From Apostichopus japonicus (Eukaryota > Echinodermata > Holothuroidea > Aspidochirotida > Stichopodidae): DNA of 64,000 bases. Shown here piece by piece: positions 49,207 to 62,600 of the stretch. The notes below the pieces were generated by a model. It searched no databases, was not told the DNA's origin, and worked only from the letters and a program-made list of their open reading frames with translations. Each line of letters opens with the position of its first letter. Within the stretch, counting starts at the first letter, position 1. A program made the position numbers and the translations under genes. The DNA lies in contig NC_092580.1 in the NCBI RefSeq assembly GCF_037975245.1, forward strand, positions 10,941,501 through 11,005,500, read 5' to 3'.

Positions 49207-50615
49207 GGCAATGAGGGGGGCGTAGGACAGTGAGGAGGAGGGAGGACGGTACGTGTCCTGTTATGCATATCTATCAAACGACAGGTATTCACTGGCAAGA
49301 AAAGAAACCAAGGAACACAGCCGTGAGAACGGGTCGCCGTTTGTGGTAGAGAATTGGCAAGGATGACAGGGAGGGGGGCGGGGGTGGCAGGGGAGGTAGG
49401 GAGGTTTTGTTCAGACCATAAGAGCGGAAAGATGGGTTGAAACTTGATAGGGAACATTCAAATGTAGCACACAGTTTGAAACTTTCATTTGGTATGATGG
49501 AATGGATCTGTGAGGTATGGAGAAGGGAATGTACAGCAAGTAAAATAATACTTTCAACATTTTTCGTTCAAGTCTAGTCAAGATCAATTCTTGGGGAAAG
49601 AATGGAATAAAATCTGCCAGTCTTATCAACAGTAAATGATCTACCTTTGCTGCAATTTGTTATTTGATCATATTGTGATTGTAAAGTACATTTTGTTTTT
49701 TCTCCTCTCTCTAATCAGACTCACCTTGTGGTTAAATTTTTTTTTTTTTGTTCTTTTCTCTGACATTTAATAGTTATTCTAGCAATTTGCAATACTTAAA
49801 TCTGGCTACCTTACTGGATTTGCATAATTGCCAGTTGTCATTAACTAACTTTTTGACAAGAATATTTCTTTTAAAAAATTCCTCTGTCGTTAGAAGGAGG
49901 AACCATGTAAGCAAATTGTAGGCCCCACCCCCCTCCCCACTGTTCTGTTCTTCTCCCGTGGCAGAAACGTTAGGTTAAACGTACTATCAACAGTGATATT
50001 CAAAGTTTCTGTATCCACTGAGGGTCCCCTTTTACTGCAGAAGGTGTTGCGTGATAAATTAAAATCAGTTTCCCTCCTCCCCTTTCCCCTCCCTAGCTGA
50101 AGAGGTATTGACTAAGTAGTAGTAGCATTGCTATCTTTCCAACAATTTTTTTTTTCTTTCATTTTCAATTTCAGTATATTTTCCAACTTGAACTACCAGA
50201 TCTTACATATTTCATGTTTCTTGTGTTATAAATGTGATTGCTTCACTTGTTTGCTGTGCCGACCAAACTGATCTTAGGGAGCGAATGTTTGGTTATGTGT
50301 GTGGTTTTTTTTGTGTTTTTTTTCTTTCTTTCTCTCTCTTAAAGTTTTTGATGTTTATTTTCATTTTTTGGACTGTGTGTATTGATTCTACATTTCTTTC
50401 TTAGCATTAAGGTATTCTTAGCAAAGTTGGTGAATGTGTATGTATGTCTGTGTGTGTGTGTGTTTGCTTTTATCTTTGAGGGTTTGTTTTGAATGATTGG
50501 TTTGTGAATACAGCATTTTCGCATTGAAGTCAAAGGTTTCCTTCCATACCTACGAGGCCATACAAACCCACAAAATTGGCCTCGCTGTGTCAAGTTGTTT
50601 CAATTAAAAAATAAA
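49207..50615 (+). other. RASSF1/5: RASSF 3' untranslated region, with poly(A) signal at 50610-50615
   Basis: AATAAA at 50610-50615 is followed within 6 bases by a GT-rich tract (TTTGTTTGTGTGTG), the classical layout of a cleavage site, giving a 3' UTR of about 1.4 kb. An earlier AATAAA lies at about 49606, inside the repeated block 49402-49609. Longer transcripts ending near 56.7 kb cannot be excluded. Confidence 0.5.
49402..49609. repeat. Second copy of the intron-5 block, in the 3' UTR
   Basis: It starts GTTTTGTTCAGACCA and ends CTTGGGGAAAGAATGGAATA, matching 47219-47441 with scattered changes in the same orientation. An AATAAA overlaps its end. Confidence 0.8.
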
Positions 50616-51583
50616 CAAATTTGTTTGTGTGTGAATCTGTGTTCCCTGTGAGCTTTCAAACAGATACCATTTATACTAGCAAATTCGTTATAACTTCAAG
50701 GAAAATATAATCAATATATAATCATTCACTAATTTAGCGATATCTGAGGCAAAGCAAAAATTTTGTATGAGTCGATGGAGTTTCTCTGAACTCACCAGGT
50801 TTGGCAAAACAACTGCAAACTAAAGATCGATTTTATAAAATGCTGTGTTCAAGCGTGGTGCAAGTTTGAGAGTTTTAGAGTGCAAGAAATTCAAGAGTTG
50901 AGATGATTTCTACACCTGTAAAATACTTTGCAATCGTTACTAGGGCTAAGAGCAATTACGTTTTCTTCTTTCAAGTATACTATTCCGTCCTGTCGGTGAG
51001 ACGTCACTTACCGCACACGTGTCCATTCCGTTAATGTCTCCCAACTATAGCTTTCCAATTGTAACACTACAGAAACCCTGTTAGTAGAGAAAATCAAAGT
51101 GCGTATGTACGTTGATTTTAACTAGTATGTATGTATGCAATCAGGATCGGGATAAGGTGGATGTGCGTGAGGATCTAAGGGGCTGCAGGTTTCTACCTCA
51201 GTCGGAGAAATCATAAAAAAAATCACGATGCTTTCAAAAACCAGAAAAAAAAGGGAAAAAAAATCAGATGAGTACATAAATTAGGTACTTAATCTTTAAT
51301 ATAACTACAGCAGTTCTGACCTACAGACTAGACAGGCTGTTCTTACCTCTTTCTGTTTGGTCACAGAAAAATCCTGGAAACTTCACGTTAGACCAACAGC
51401 CAATCACATATTGGTATCGATGTTCGGCTTTCACTCTCAAGATTTGATAATCTGAAACGTCGTGAAATTTCTCCGCCCCGACGATACTGAAATTCTGTCA
51501 TTTTTTTCAACGCACATCGTCCACATTGGCACGTGTCGGATTGGCAGAACGAGAAAGCTTTATAGGTTTAAGGTAATAAATGT

Positions 51584-51654
51584 GTATTGTACAGTAAGTG
51601 TGTATCGTAAATGCGTATCGTAAATGCGTATCGTAAGAGTGTATCCTAAGTGTT
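51584..51654. repeat. 13-bp minisatellite
   Basis: About five units like ATGCGTATCGTAA, tandem. Confidence 0.8.
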
Positions 51655-52324
51655 AAATAGACAGATCTAGTGTGAAATAATGTTGTGTACATACTTTGTA
51701 CATTGAAAGTTGTTTTTCTATCTTATATAAGAATGTAAAAACCATTTAAGCCAATATTAAGTATTCAAGTTAATTTAACCTCGATTTAAGTAGTAAAGTA
51801 CTAAGGAACCCTGCAAAGGTTATATCAGCTAGATGTGAGCAGTGCCTCTACCAATGTGTCATGTACTATTAAATCCACTAACCGTATCCGAATTGCATCA
51901 TAATACTGGGTTTAGTAGGTACGTCTACCCCGATACCTATCGCATTTATCTTGTAACATGTTTTGAAATTAATCGATGCCAAGAAAATCTCCAGGAGTTT
52001 GTTTAGAATTTTTTGTGAATGTTAAATGAGTGACTTTTTAAAAAGTAGTTAAATTTGAGTTAATGGTTTACATTTGGCTCGGGCATATTTTGTGCACGAA
52101 AACAGTTGGAATGTCACTGTTATTAATAGGAGGGATTAAAAGAAGGGATTATATAGTAATACAGAGGCTTGTCAAGTATTGTGTTTCTCGGAAGATGTAG
52201 ATAGCAGGATGTAGATATCGGGATGTACGTTAATGAAAAGAATTGAATACCAAATAGAATACTTATTTTGATTTGTATCCATGGAGACCTTAATTTGCAA
52301 AGAAACCTCCTGGCCGTCGTTTAT

Positions 52325-52600
52325 GTCACAATGTCATTTCAAACCTCTCAAGATCTTCCTGTGAGGATATTTGATTGTTGTTTGAAATGGTATTCACCCT
52401 TTCAAAACAATGTATTTAAAATTGTTGAATTGTTTTGAAGCATCAACACCTGTTTCAGCATCAGTTTGTGTCACAATGTCATTTCAACCTTTGCAAGATC
52501 TTCATGTGACGATGTTTGATTGTCTATTGAAATGGTATTCACTCTTTCAACACTTCGTATTTAACGACGTTGAATTGTTTTGAAGCATCAACATGAGGAT
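52325..52600. repeat. Tandem duplication, period about 145 bp
   Basis: GTCACAATGTCATTTCAA begins units at 52325 and 52470. Both also carry GAAATGGTATTCAC and GTTGAATTGTTTTGAAGC. A more decayed relative follows to about 52790. Confidence 0.78.
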
Positions 52601-53084
52601 GTTGATTTATGTCAATGTAACCATTTCAGGCTCTTATTTAAAGATGTTGGTCTTAGCTTGATATAATCTTCTAATTATTTGAAAATCTTCTCTGAGGGGA
52701 AATTGAATTGTTATGCAAGATTATTCATCATTTCAACCTCTTTATTTAATGAGGACGTTGAATTGTGTTGATAACAACAACGGCCGTTTCGACATGTTGA
52801 GGAACTAGGCACGAGGACTTCAATGTGGCGAGATGTCCTAATTAAACAACGACACATTTTGCATTTCAACAAAACAACAAACCTGTGTCAACTTCCTAAG
52901 AATGTACTAAAGTTTCATTTCAAACATGGATGAGCTTAAATTTTTTTTCTTTTATCTCGATTAGAAACTGAGTGTGTGACTGTGTAAAGGTGTCAGGGTA
53001 TGTGCAGCTGTGAGTAGTATGATTTCCTTCTGGAATTTGCTATGAAGAAGAATTGTTGTATGTATGTGAAAGAAAGTGTGTGAT

Positions 53085-53116
53085 TATTATTATTATTATT
53101 ACTATTATTACTACTA
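53085..53116. repeat. (ATT)n/(ACT)n microsatellite
   Basis: ATTATTATT followed by ACTACTACT. Confidence 0.85.
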
Positions 53117-55511
53117 CTAAGGTTTTGTTTTATTTATTCATAAGTTTTCCAAGTATACAATTAAGATTATTTTTGTATTCCATCGATATTTTGTGTTATT
53201 CTACCTCAGGAGCGTACCACCTGATCATTCGAAAGAGACCAAATGGAAATAAAGAAGAGAATTTGAACAAAAAAAGATAAAAAAAATGGGGGAGTAATAC
53301 TCATGGAAATAAAACAAAGTTTTCTGCAAAACTAACATTTTTAAATTGTTTTGCTGGAATTCTGCATTAATGTCATAAAACAGAGTCATTTTTGGGAGGG
53401 AAAGCAAATCTTTGTACTAAGCCAAAATGCTGAAATCGTAGCAACAACATATTTTCCTAGGAGCTGAACTGGTTAAAACCATGACTTGCTGGTATGCCAC
53501 CGAAATTTTGTGCGGCTTCCGTCCGTACAGAGTGTGTAACATGGGTTGATGATATTGTCACCATGGTAACATAACATATATTAAGCTCAATATATACACT
53601 CGGATGGTCGCCTCTGTATATTCTAGTTGTTCAGTGATGCCTGGTCTTTCTCTTAAAAGCAATAAACTGGAACAGAGAATCGGGCGACTGTGAATTTGAC
53701 GGATGGCATATCCAGGGTTGGGTTGTTGCATGTATGGCATTTGTGTTGCAGAGTATAGAAATGTGGTTTTCAAAGTATCCATCTGTGATATGTTATCAGT
53801 CAAATAGGATCTTGCGATAGATTTTCATTCTTGTGTCTGGAAATCTATCGGAGTCGATGTGGTTTTCTTGACTTGACTTGACACAGTGTGAACGATCGTA
53901 GGTACACTGTGTAGTTTTGAAAGGAGAGTCTTGTCATGATCGAGAACGCAAGTCTTGTTTCCTTGAGTAAACAATACTGATCCTGTTATTAATCATGTAT
54001 GGAAATATTAAACTACTCTGATATCGTGTGGGATGTAAGATCAACAATAACTTGCCAATCAAGTATCTGGCTATATATCAATCTGTATGTATGTACGTAT
54101 GTATGTGTGAATGGTGAGTGACTGAAACCCAGTAGGGCACACTTTACTATTATCGTCAAAGTGAGCATTTATTTCAAAGTGAGATATATCGCATAATGGT
54201 GGGTAATTTGTCCTCACTTCCAGACTTCAGTATGCTGCATGGGTCTTTGGGGATGATGGTTTGGTAATTAATTATGATAAATGAAGAAGGTATGAATTTT
54301 GAAAGTTTGGTGACTGTTATGAGTGGCATTAAATGTAATAAGTATATACTATGATTTTAAGTTCCAAGTACTTTATTTAAGGGTATGGCGTCTGTTTATG
54401 AGTACTGTTTGCATGATTTGGGTGGTCTGTTGTGCGTGAATCTCATCATAATGATTGGACATGTTTTTTAGGAGCTGTGAGACCGATTTGAGTCATCGGA
54501 TACCTGTCGGGAGTACTCAGACTACGAGTACTAGAGCACAGGTACAAGGTCACGGATATGAGTACAGGAGTCACGAGTAGAGTACAGCAGAATAAAAAAA
54601 ATACTCGTATACGAGCACAAGCTCATTATGGAGTACCACAAGTATGTAACGGAGGTGGCCAGTATTCTTTTACAATTTGCATGGTATCTCGTTGAGGTTA
54701 CTCCTTCGTGGTGGCACTCTTTGAGATGAGAACGGTGTCTTTAAAGTTTTCTCAACGGTTCTAGATTGGTTTGGTCAACAGCATGTGTGCAGAGGTTTTA
54801 ATGATTTTGAATGGTGAAATCCAAGGTGTGTTATATTCGGGTCTGAAGTTTTGTCTGCGTTTCGAATGGATCAGTCGTGTGTTTGGTGCTTTTAAGCTAC
54901 GTGAAGCATGGGTACTAATTATTACACGGTAATCAAATAATGTACAATATGTGTATGATATGTAAGATGCAACATTGTATATATTATAACTTTTGTTTTT
55001 GTTTTTTCCTTCTTCTTGTCTTTTCATTGTGCAGATACGTTGCACACATTTGTGTTGTTGTTGTAGGTGGGTTCTTTATAACAGATGGGTCGATAGTTTT
55101 TATCTGGTATTTATACTTCAGGTTAAACAATAAAACTTGTCCAATGGTAGTAATGTGCCACACAAGCCTTAGGTTATTTTACCCTTTGTTGCCATTTTTA
55201 ATTTTTTGTTTTTTAATCGAGGGTAAATATACACATGGTCGCAGCCCTTGTGAATGGGATTATGGGAAGGGTTTTCATAAAATAAGAACGGTTCGGTAGT
55301 GTTCTTGTTAGAGTAAGCCATACGGTCATTGTTCCACCTGTCTTTAATGACATGGTTAAACATCAAAGCAGAGTTTAAAGGAGAACATTGCATCTGAGTT
55401 TATAATGAGTTTAATTTAATGAGTTTATAATGAGTTTAGTGCAAAATGGCATTTTGGTTTAAAGTCAAACAGTGTAGCCGGTGTTAAAATATATAACACG
55501 AGTAAACTTTA

Positions 55512-55650
55512 CGTAGCCCTGTATGGCTGCTATGCGTCCAATTTTCGGGCTAATGCTTGTCCATAATTAAAACAACCTTGGCGTAGCCCTGTATGTTTGC
55601 AGTGTATCCAATTTTTGGACTAATACTTGTCTATAATTTATACAACCTTG
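55512..55650. repeat. Tandem duplication, period 70 bp
   Basis: CGTAGCCCTGTATG begins two units, at 55512 and 55582. Each continues through a GTCCAATTTTCGG-like segment to ACAACCTTG. Confidence 0.85.
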
Positions 55651-56688
55651 TTCTTCCCTAATTTGTGAGATTGCTTTGATCTCCAATGTGAGAATTCGGA
55701 ATGGGCAACCCGTATTGGCTAGATCAATCGTACCAAAATGTGCTAGATAAAATTTTTCTATCACTGAATGTTTAACTCATTTTGACCTCAGATGTAATAT
55801 TAACTTTTCTAATTTGGTGACATGATCGGATCGTGTCGTGCTTTGAAGCGAGAAATTGTCATCAAAGCAGTTGATGAAATTTAATTAATTACAGTGGGTG
55901 ATGACTGCTCAGACCTACAGCATGGAGACAATTAAATACTTCCAGTCACCTATTCATTGTTATGTCGTTTATACAACAGCTTTCGATAGAAAAAAGGAAT
56001 GGCCAGTCCTGTCGTCTGTAAGTCTCTTTAAAATCATATTGGAAATGTACAAACAAATTATTGACGTTTCCAGCATTCCTGGTCACTTTATACCACCAAA
56101 CTCGCAGACTTTGTAGAGTACGGTAACGCCACATCTTTCACGACTAGTCAGATCTCTTGGCTTAGTATAGCAGACGAAATTGACATTATATCTTCTACTT
56201 CTTTTATAACATTCGAAGAATGTTTTCGGCTAGGAAGGCAGTTTTTTTACTCAAGAACAAAACAAAACCAAATCAAAATACAGCTGTTGGACTGAAAAAG
56301 TGATAAGCTCTGAATAGGTGAATTAGAGTGGTGTTAGTCTCCAAATGACGATGAAATGGGTTCGGTCATGATCTCTCTTGGGATGTAATTTCGCAGAGTA
56401 ACATTTGTAACAAAGAGTAATAGGCCACAAAGAAAATCCCATGAGAAGATGGATAAGTCAAGTATATCCACCTCATTCTGGTGTTGCCACGGTTTTAGGT
56501 TAATATACACTTGAATATTGCATCATGGGAAATCTGCAGGAGCGGCGATCATATTAAATTGCTCCTTGTTCAGTTTGATTTCAATAAACATTAGCAACGT
56601 TACTTGTCGTTTTGTTTCCGTTTTCTATTCTTTCTCATTTTCATGTAACGTTTTACATGTTGACAAATGCACCTATTATATTTCGAAC

Positions 56689-56694
56689 AATAAA
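56689..56694 (+). terminator. Plus-strand poly(A) signal candidate
   Basis: AATAAA followed by GGTTTGTGAATCATTTGT. It lies 32 bases from an AATAAA on the other strand (56726-56731). It could end an unseen plus-strand transcript or a very long RASSF 3' UTR. Confidence 0.3.
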
Positions 56695-56725
56695 GGTTTG
56701 TGAATCATTTGTACAAGTTTAAACA

Positions 56726-56731
56726 TTTATT
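56726..56731 (-). terminator. Minus-strand poly(A) signal candidate
   Basis: TTTATT on plus is AATAAA on minus, facing 56689-56694. Use by makorin would need a 3' UTR of almost 6 kb. Confidence 0.2.
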
Positions 56732-59700
56732 GTAAATGATGAATTGTGAAAGTAATAGAGTTTGATAAATATTAATCAGCAAAAGAAACCCTCATCATCC
56801 CCCCCCCCCTCCCCTCTATGCAACAGGTATATGTTTGTCTCCAAGATTGAAATATACTGAGAAACTGTCATATGCAGTCAAAATACATAAAACACTTTCA
56901 CAAAGTATCAAAAAACAAAGGTTTAACACAATTGATGCAATTTAAGAAAATTTTTATTTTGCTTCAAAGGAACAAGTATCATATTTCATCTACAGACATG
57001 CATTGAACTTTAAAAGGGGTGGTATCGTGTGAAGTGTATAATCCACAGAGTAAATAGAATGAATGGCAAAATACTGTCAACTCTCAAAACATTTTGAAAA
57101 GCAAGGAAATGTTACTAACAACTTTCTAGTCCATGGTCTTCCTTCCTTCCTTTTTTTTTTCTTTTCAAATTCTCTGGAAGATAAACTATAAGGACCTCTG
57201 TACAGTAGATCTGATCTGGATCATTCTGAAATGGATCAGATCCAGATCAAAGAAAAACTGTTTGTTAACACAGTTGTCTTGTGTGAAGATACACAACATT
57301 GCATCCTTGAACTTTTGTACATAAATACAAGAGATGATGACCTTTTAACAACGACTCAAATTTCGGTCAAACCTGGATTGACCGGATAGTCACGACATCC
57401 AACCATTTATAAACTGTAAATTGTACATCAATCATGTCGTAACTTATAAATGTGTTCGCTCATAGTTTCAGCAGATGACACATCAGTCGTGCAAAGAGTA
57501 AATGTCACAGCACTGTAAATGTATGTTATATATTAAACACATTGTACAGACAGTTACATCAGCAGACTACACTAGAGGACAGTAAACTAAAAGTATCTGA
57601 CCTTCGATAACGGTCCTGATGCGACCAAACAATCCCCCGTTTATTCGGAATAAACTATAAACCGTTAAATATTCCCCTCATGGCTACAGTGACTATACAG
57701 CACACAGTAGGGTTTCCAGTATTTGAAGTCACCTTTGCAAACCTCAATTTTATTTTTAGCATGCTGAAGATTACCAGAAGTTTCCAAATCGATTTTCCAT
57801 GAGTATCTCAACTACGTCTTAAACTTGCTTCTGTTCAGAAGTTAAGAATCGTAAACTTAGACAACTCATGTGTTTTCGGGGTTGCTCACATATTAAACAA
57901 CTGAAAATAAAATCTCAATAGGATGCAGTAACACCAATACAGTTGAAGATCTTTCAAAGGTAGTTGCTGACCGATCGTCTGGTCTCTCTGACTTGAAAAG
58001 GAAAACAAATTGTTATTGTACAGTAGTTGCTTATACTACCTGTGTAAATAAGACAATGTTGACTTGAAGCTTTGGAAAATAAAAAATTCTAACCGACCAT
58101 TGACAAAACAATCAGTGTGAAGCATGCCCAAGAAACTTGGGAGAGAAAGACTTTAGTTTGAATATTCGGTGAAGTTTAAGACGATTGCTCGACCTTTGAC
58201 CCAACGATCCACAGAGCCGTGTTGCATGTTAAATAGACAAGAATCAGTCGATATGAATCGGAAGAATCGATTCGGGCTTATATCGTACCGGTTCAGTAAC
58301 TTACGATGAATTTTAAACAAATTTAAACAAAACTTATACATGGAAGACGTGTTTGCACTTTCGAGTTGGGTAAAAATTTGACAGTGAAATTTTGATGGCA
58401 AGAAAACGAAGAAAGAAAAGAAGAAAAAAAAATTGGTGGAGTAGAGACTAAGTACCATACTGCCTATGTGTTATAATAAATAGTACAATGTAATTCATTT
58501 ATGTATTGAAAAAAAAAACATGTTGATGTCGACACAACCTAATTTGTAACAGGTTTTTCTTTAATTTTCTGGTTGCCCCCCTCAGCCAACCAAACTGTCT
58601 TACTTATGCTGATATGATTGTACAAAAAAGTGGAAAAACAACAAAAAATGACAAATATTTACACTTAAGGGGAGAGATGTGTTGGGTTTTAGTGTATAGA
58701 ACACCAGGCTTTGGGCCAGTCAAACTCCCCTTTCGATTGGATCATAGGCCCTACGAAGATCTTTGTTTTATTTCAGTTATACCGACCAACTCACGACAGG
58801 GAGTACGTCAAATAGCAGTATGGCATCTATGCGTCTCCTGACACATAATCGAAACCGACAAACACCACACATTAATAGCAGACTGCATTTATAACGCACT
58901 AACATTCATGGGTGATTGCCTAGTATAGTTTACCATAAACCAGTGGTTACAGAAAGCAGGCCATCAATGATTAGCCCGACCCCCACCTACTCCTTTCCCC
59001 CACCACAAACAACTTGAGGGAATTAGCCTTTGAACGGTATTCATCAAAAGCAATCAGCCAACAACACCATAATGTGAAGAAAACTGAACATGTGGCATTC
59101 ACTGCCACCCTATATTATAATTACAAAAATGCACCAATCATTATACCATATCCCCTAAAATGAAATTTGAAAGTTAACTTTCTTTATAGGTAGCTGGTAC
59201 AGGCAAGAAGAAAGGTTAAAAAGAGAAAGAAGTTAGGGTCTCTAGACAGAGGTCCAGAGCACAAAAAGTCCCAACATAGAAGCATCATCATATATATAAA
59301 CTGAGTACATTCACTGTCCTAGTCTCTTCCCACAAATGAATGATAAAGTGACAGTGTAGCCATGGTGACATATATGAGCAGTGCTGAACACCTTTCAGAG
59401 ATTAAGGTGGAAAGTGCATACCACTAATAAATCAATTGTTTATCACTACAAGTCATATATGAAACCCTTTTCTTCCCACCAGAACAAATAACTTTCTAGA
59501 TATCTTCCCATCCCAACACCCCATCCCCACACCCCTCCCCTTCAGTCCCCCAACCAAGAAAAATACATCTCAAATATGAAACAGGTTTTTGTTTTTTGTC
59601 ATTAATTATTGCTTAATAAACTAACAAGCTTATACATAGAGGGCTTGGAGGTGAAAACCTCACAAACTTCTACGGAAGTTATATACCGCCGACGAAAATT

Positions 59701-60305
59701 ACCAAATGAACATTTTTTGGCTATGACCGACCCGTTTGATAGACTCGAATAATTTAATAATAAATATAGAGGTGAAAGGTCACAGAGATAAGAAAGAAAA
59801 ATGTGGTTAATCGTTGCAGAAGAAAACTTATTCGTGCTTTAGAATCAAGTCGTCAGGTAACGTTCATCTTCGATTATATTAATTTAATATTTACGAACTA
59901 ACCATTTGTAAATGGAGATGCTAAGTTTCCTGTTTTCTGCAGAACCAATGAAGTTCTACATAACAATACAATCAATAGTTCAAGTTTTACACTCTATGCA
60001 TTTCCCATTTTCCCCCAAAGTAGCTGATCTTCACACAGAGACATTATTTGCCACCAATTGCAGGGATAAATAAGGGATAAATATACTCTTTTTTTATAAT
60101 CAATTAAAAAGATTGAATTTTTTATTTTGGCTAAATTTTGCAGTACTTAATGGGAAAATATATTCATAAGTGCAGAGTAAACATGGTTTAATGCATCGAG
60201 GGAGGTTTATTGGTATTGGAATTGTTACCCATAGGCACAAAGATATTAATGGTATGGATGAGTAGTGGAGAAACACATCAACTTACCTATAACTGATGTA
60301 TTGCT

Positions 60306-60371
60306 GTCAATACGTAACATATTTTGTCATTAATATGTATCAATACGTAACATATTTTGTCATTAATATGT
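60306..60371. repeat. Tandem duplication, about 34 bp
   Basis: CAATACGTAACATATTTTGT followed by CATTAATATGTA occurs twice. A diverged third unit follows at about 60411. Confidence 0.85.
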
Positions 60372-61976
60372 AGAGTATTTTTGTGGTTAAAACAAAATGT
60401 ACTTTACTGTCAATATTTAACGTATTCTGACATTTATACATAATTTATTTTTCATTAATAAGCGATGTATTTTGTAGTAAACAACAAAAATGGGACGTTT
60501 ACTCTTAAAACATAATGCACCCTCATTTATACAAATATGTATTTTTGACGTTGACTTTGACATCATTCACAAGTTAATGCACAATGTACTTCCATACATT
60601 ATGAACAACATTGGCACATCACAGTGCAATGAATCTTTGCACCAGCACTTAGACCGTATTGACTACACCAACCCATCTTTAAAACCATGTGCAGGCCTCA
60701 TAATGTGGGCTATTTACTGGCCAAATGTCAGTGGATTTCCCTGGTTTGCCAGTAGATGGTTTGTCAGTGGATGGCACTAGAATTTTGTCTGCCGGTAGAC
60801 ATTAAGAACATAACCACACGATAGGTGGATAAACAGGCATCAGCTGAAGAATTGCTATCATTGTTTCCGTACCTAACGTAAGCCCTGTATTAGGGATTAC
60901 TATCAGCAAATATCTTAAAAAATGCCTGGTACGGTTTACTGATGTGTAAAGCTTGTAATTCAGGAAAATGACAGTGAGGGACTTGATTTTGGTTTGGTCA
61001 GTAGATTCATTTAAGCACTTGCATTTTGTAGCAAAGTGGCTAAAATTGGCAAAATTCTAGTCCTGATGGTGTTACTACGATGTAACAAATTCTCTTTAGG
61101 CATTTGCTACAGTAGTGGCTGTTAGGCAAAGAACCATTTATCAATAATCAAATAACTTAGACTACAGGTGGTATCGAAGTGAACTTTATACAATAACAAA
61201 GAAAGAAAAACTTTTTTATTTTTTAGTTCTATTTTAACTATTTTATTTTTTAGTTAAGTTATTTAAGTTTTAAGTTATTTTTTAGTTCTATTTTAACAAC
61301 AATAAATATAGATTTCATTTGTTTTTATTTAGTTATATTTTTAGCAATTTCCTTTCAAAGGTTGACAGAAGCATGACTAGTGCTGAAAATGTGAAGTCTT
61401 GAAAGTTCTGCTAAATTGTTGTCTACTTTGAATGGCATTAATAATCTCTGAGGAGATGCAAAAAGAAAACTTGTCGAATATGCTTTTTTATCGATAACTA
61501 AGTTTCAATACACCGTGCCTATATTAATTAGGGTCTTTCAAACATTTGGTAAAAAGTTGACGCACAATTCTAACTTGTCATTGAGAAATCAAAAACCTCA
61601 GTGGCAGAAAAAATGGGTGTGTGCTAGATGTGATAGGCTGTCTAGACTAAGTAAAACAACAAAACAACACACAACAGAACAGAAGTGATTGACTAACCTA
61701 ACATACCTTGACCTTTCTGATGAGGGGGGGGGGTGAATGGGAAGTGAAGGGAGGGTGAGGTTCTATGCCAATAAAGGTTAGTATCCTAAAGTAAAGGTAA
61801 CTATGACATACAAACCCCAAAAGGAAGCCCTTACCCTTTCTTTCATCTATTCCACTAAACTCAGTTTTTCAAGCTATATCATTAATTCAATAAATCACTA
61901 ATACATGCATATACAATGTTTCTGCACTGCTAACTACAACTGTAATTATTATAACGATTATAATTAATCGGCCACT

Positions 61977-61996
61977 TTCTTCTTCTTCTTCTTCTT
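61977..61996. repeat. (TTC)n microsatellite
   Basis: Short pure TTC run downstream of the makorin stop. Confidence 0.85.
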
Positions 61997-62003
61997 CCTT
62001 TGT

Positions 62004-62009
62004 TTTTTA
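62004..62009 (-). terminator. Candidate makorin poly(A) signal
   Basis: TTTATT on the plus strand reads AATAAA on the minus strand, about 590 bases after the makorin stop. The surrounding sequence is AT-rich and other AATAAA hexamers lie further down (for example 56726-56731), so this choice is tentative. Confidence 0.25.
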
Positions 62010-62600
62010 TTACCTTAATTTTTCATATAACCCTTAATTTTTTTTTCTTAATTTTTTTTGTAAGTGTGTTAACCCTTTTACTATTATTATTATTTTTTTC
62101 AGTTATTACCATTCTATTTTTCTCTATGAAGTAATAAAAAAAATTGCATTATTTTGGTGGATGCCTGTACACCCGAAAAAATCTTGAGAAAATGTCAAAT
62201 GAGATGACCTTTTGATTTCAAAAACCTTATAGAGTCCTAATTTAGGATGAAACCATTCCCCCTATCAGGGCATAATCAGTCAATCTGTACTGTACTCGTC
62301 TGGTTAAATTTGTTAATGAATACTCCCTCTTAACTAATTCCTCCTTCTAATCTCTTGCAAGCATTTCATATCGGCCACGATACCACTACTGATTTCGTTT
62401 CGGATTCGAAGGAATCGTCGCATATCCGTAGCTACGATACCAGACAGATTCCAGTCGGATGAAAGCCTTTCAGATGATGACGTCAGTTAGCACCACAAAA
62501 TTCTCGCAGATTTATCCACCGTCTAAAAACTGATAATAATCACCTGAGATGAACTGGAAATGAAGATTCTACCTCGCCGCTCCGACCTCCGCCTACTTCT

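Larger units (their letters stand above)
50641..56688. other. Intergenic downstream of RASSF, no gene seen
   Basis: Three tandem duplications are listed separately. A GAGTAC-rich degenerate stretch lies at 54508-54650 and a GTATGTAT run near 54084. Open frames show no family motif. Confidence 0.5.
56732..62003. other. Intergenic or long makorin 3' UTR, no coding exon seen
   Basis: AT-rich. It contains an imperfect GATC-rich inverted repeat (57209-57246) and the duplications near 60.3 kb. A 96-codon frame at 60490-60780 has no recognisable domain and spans AT-rich sequence. Confidence 0.5.

Noticed and set aside
60490-60780. 96-codon plus-strand frame
   Set aside because: No recognisable domain, AT-rich surroundings, no gene context.
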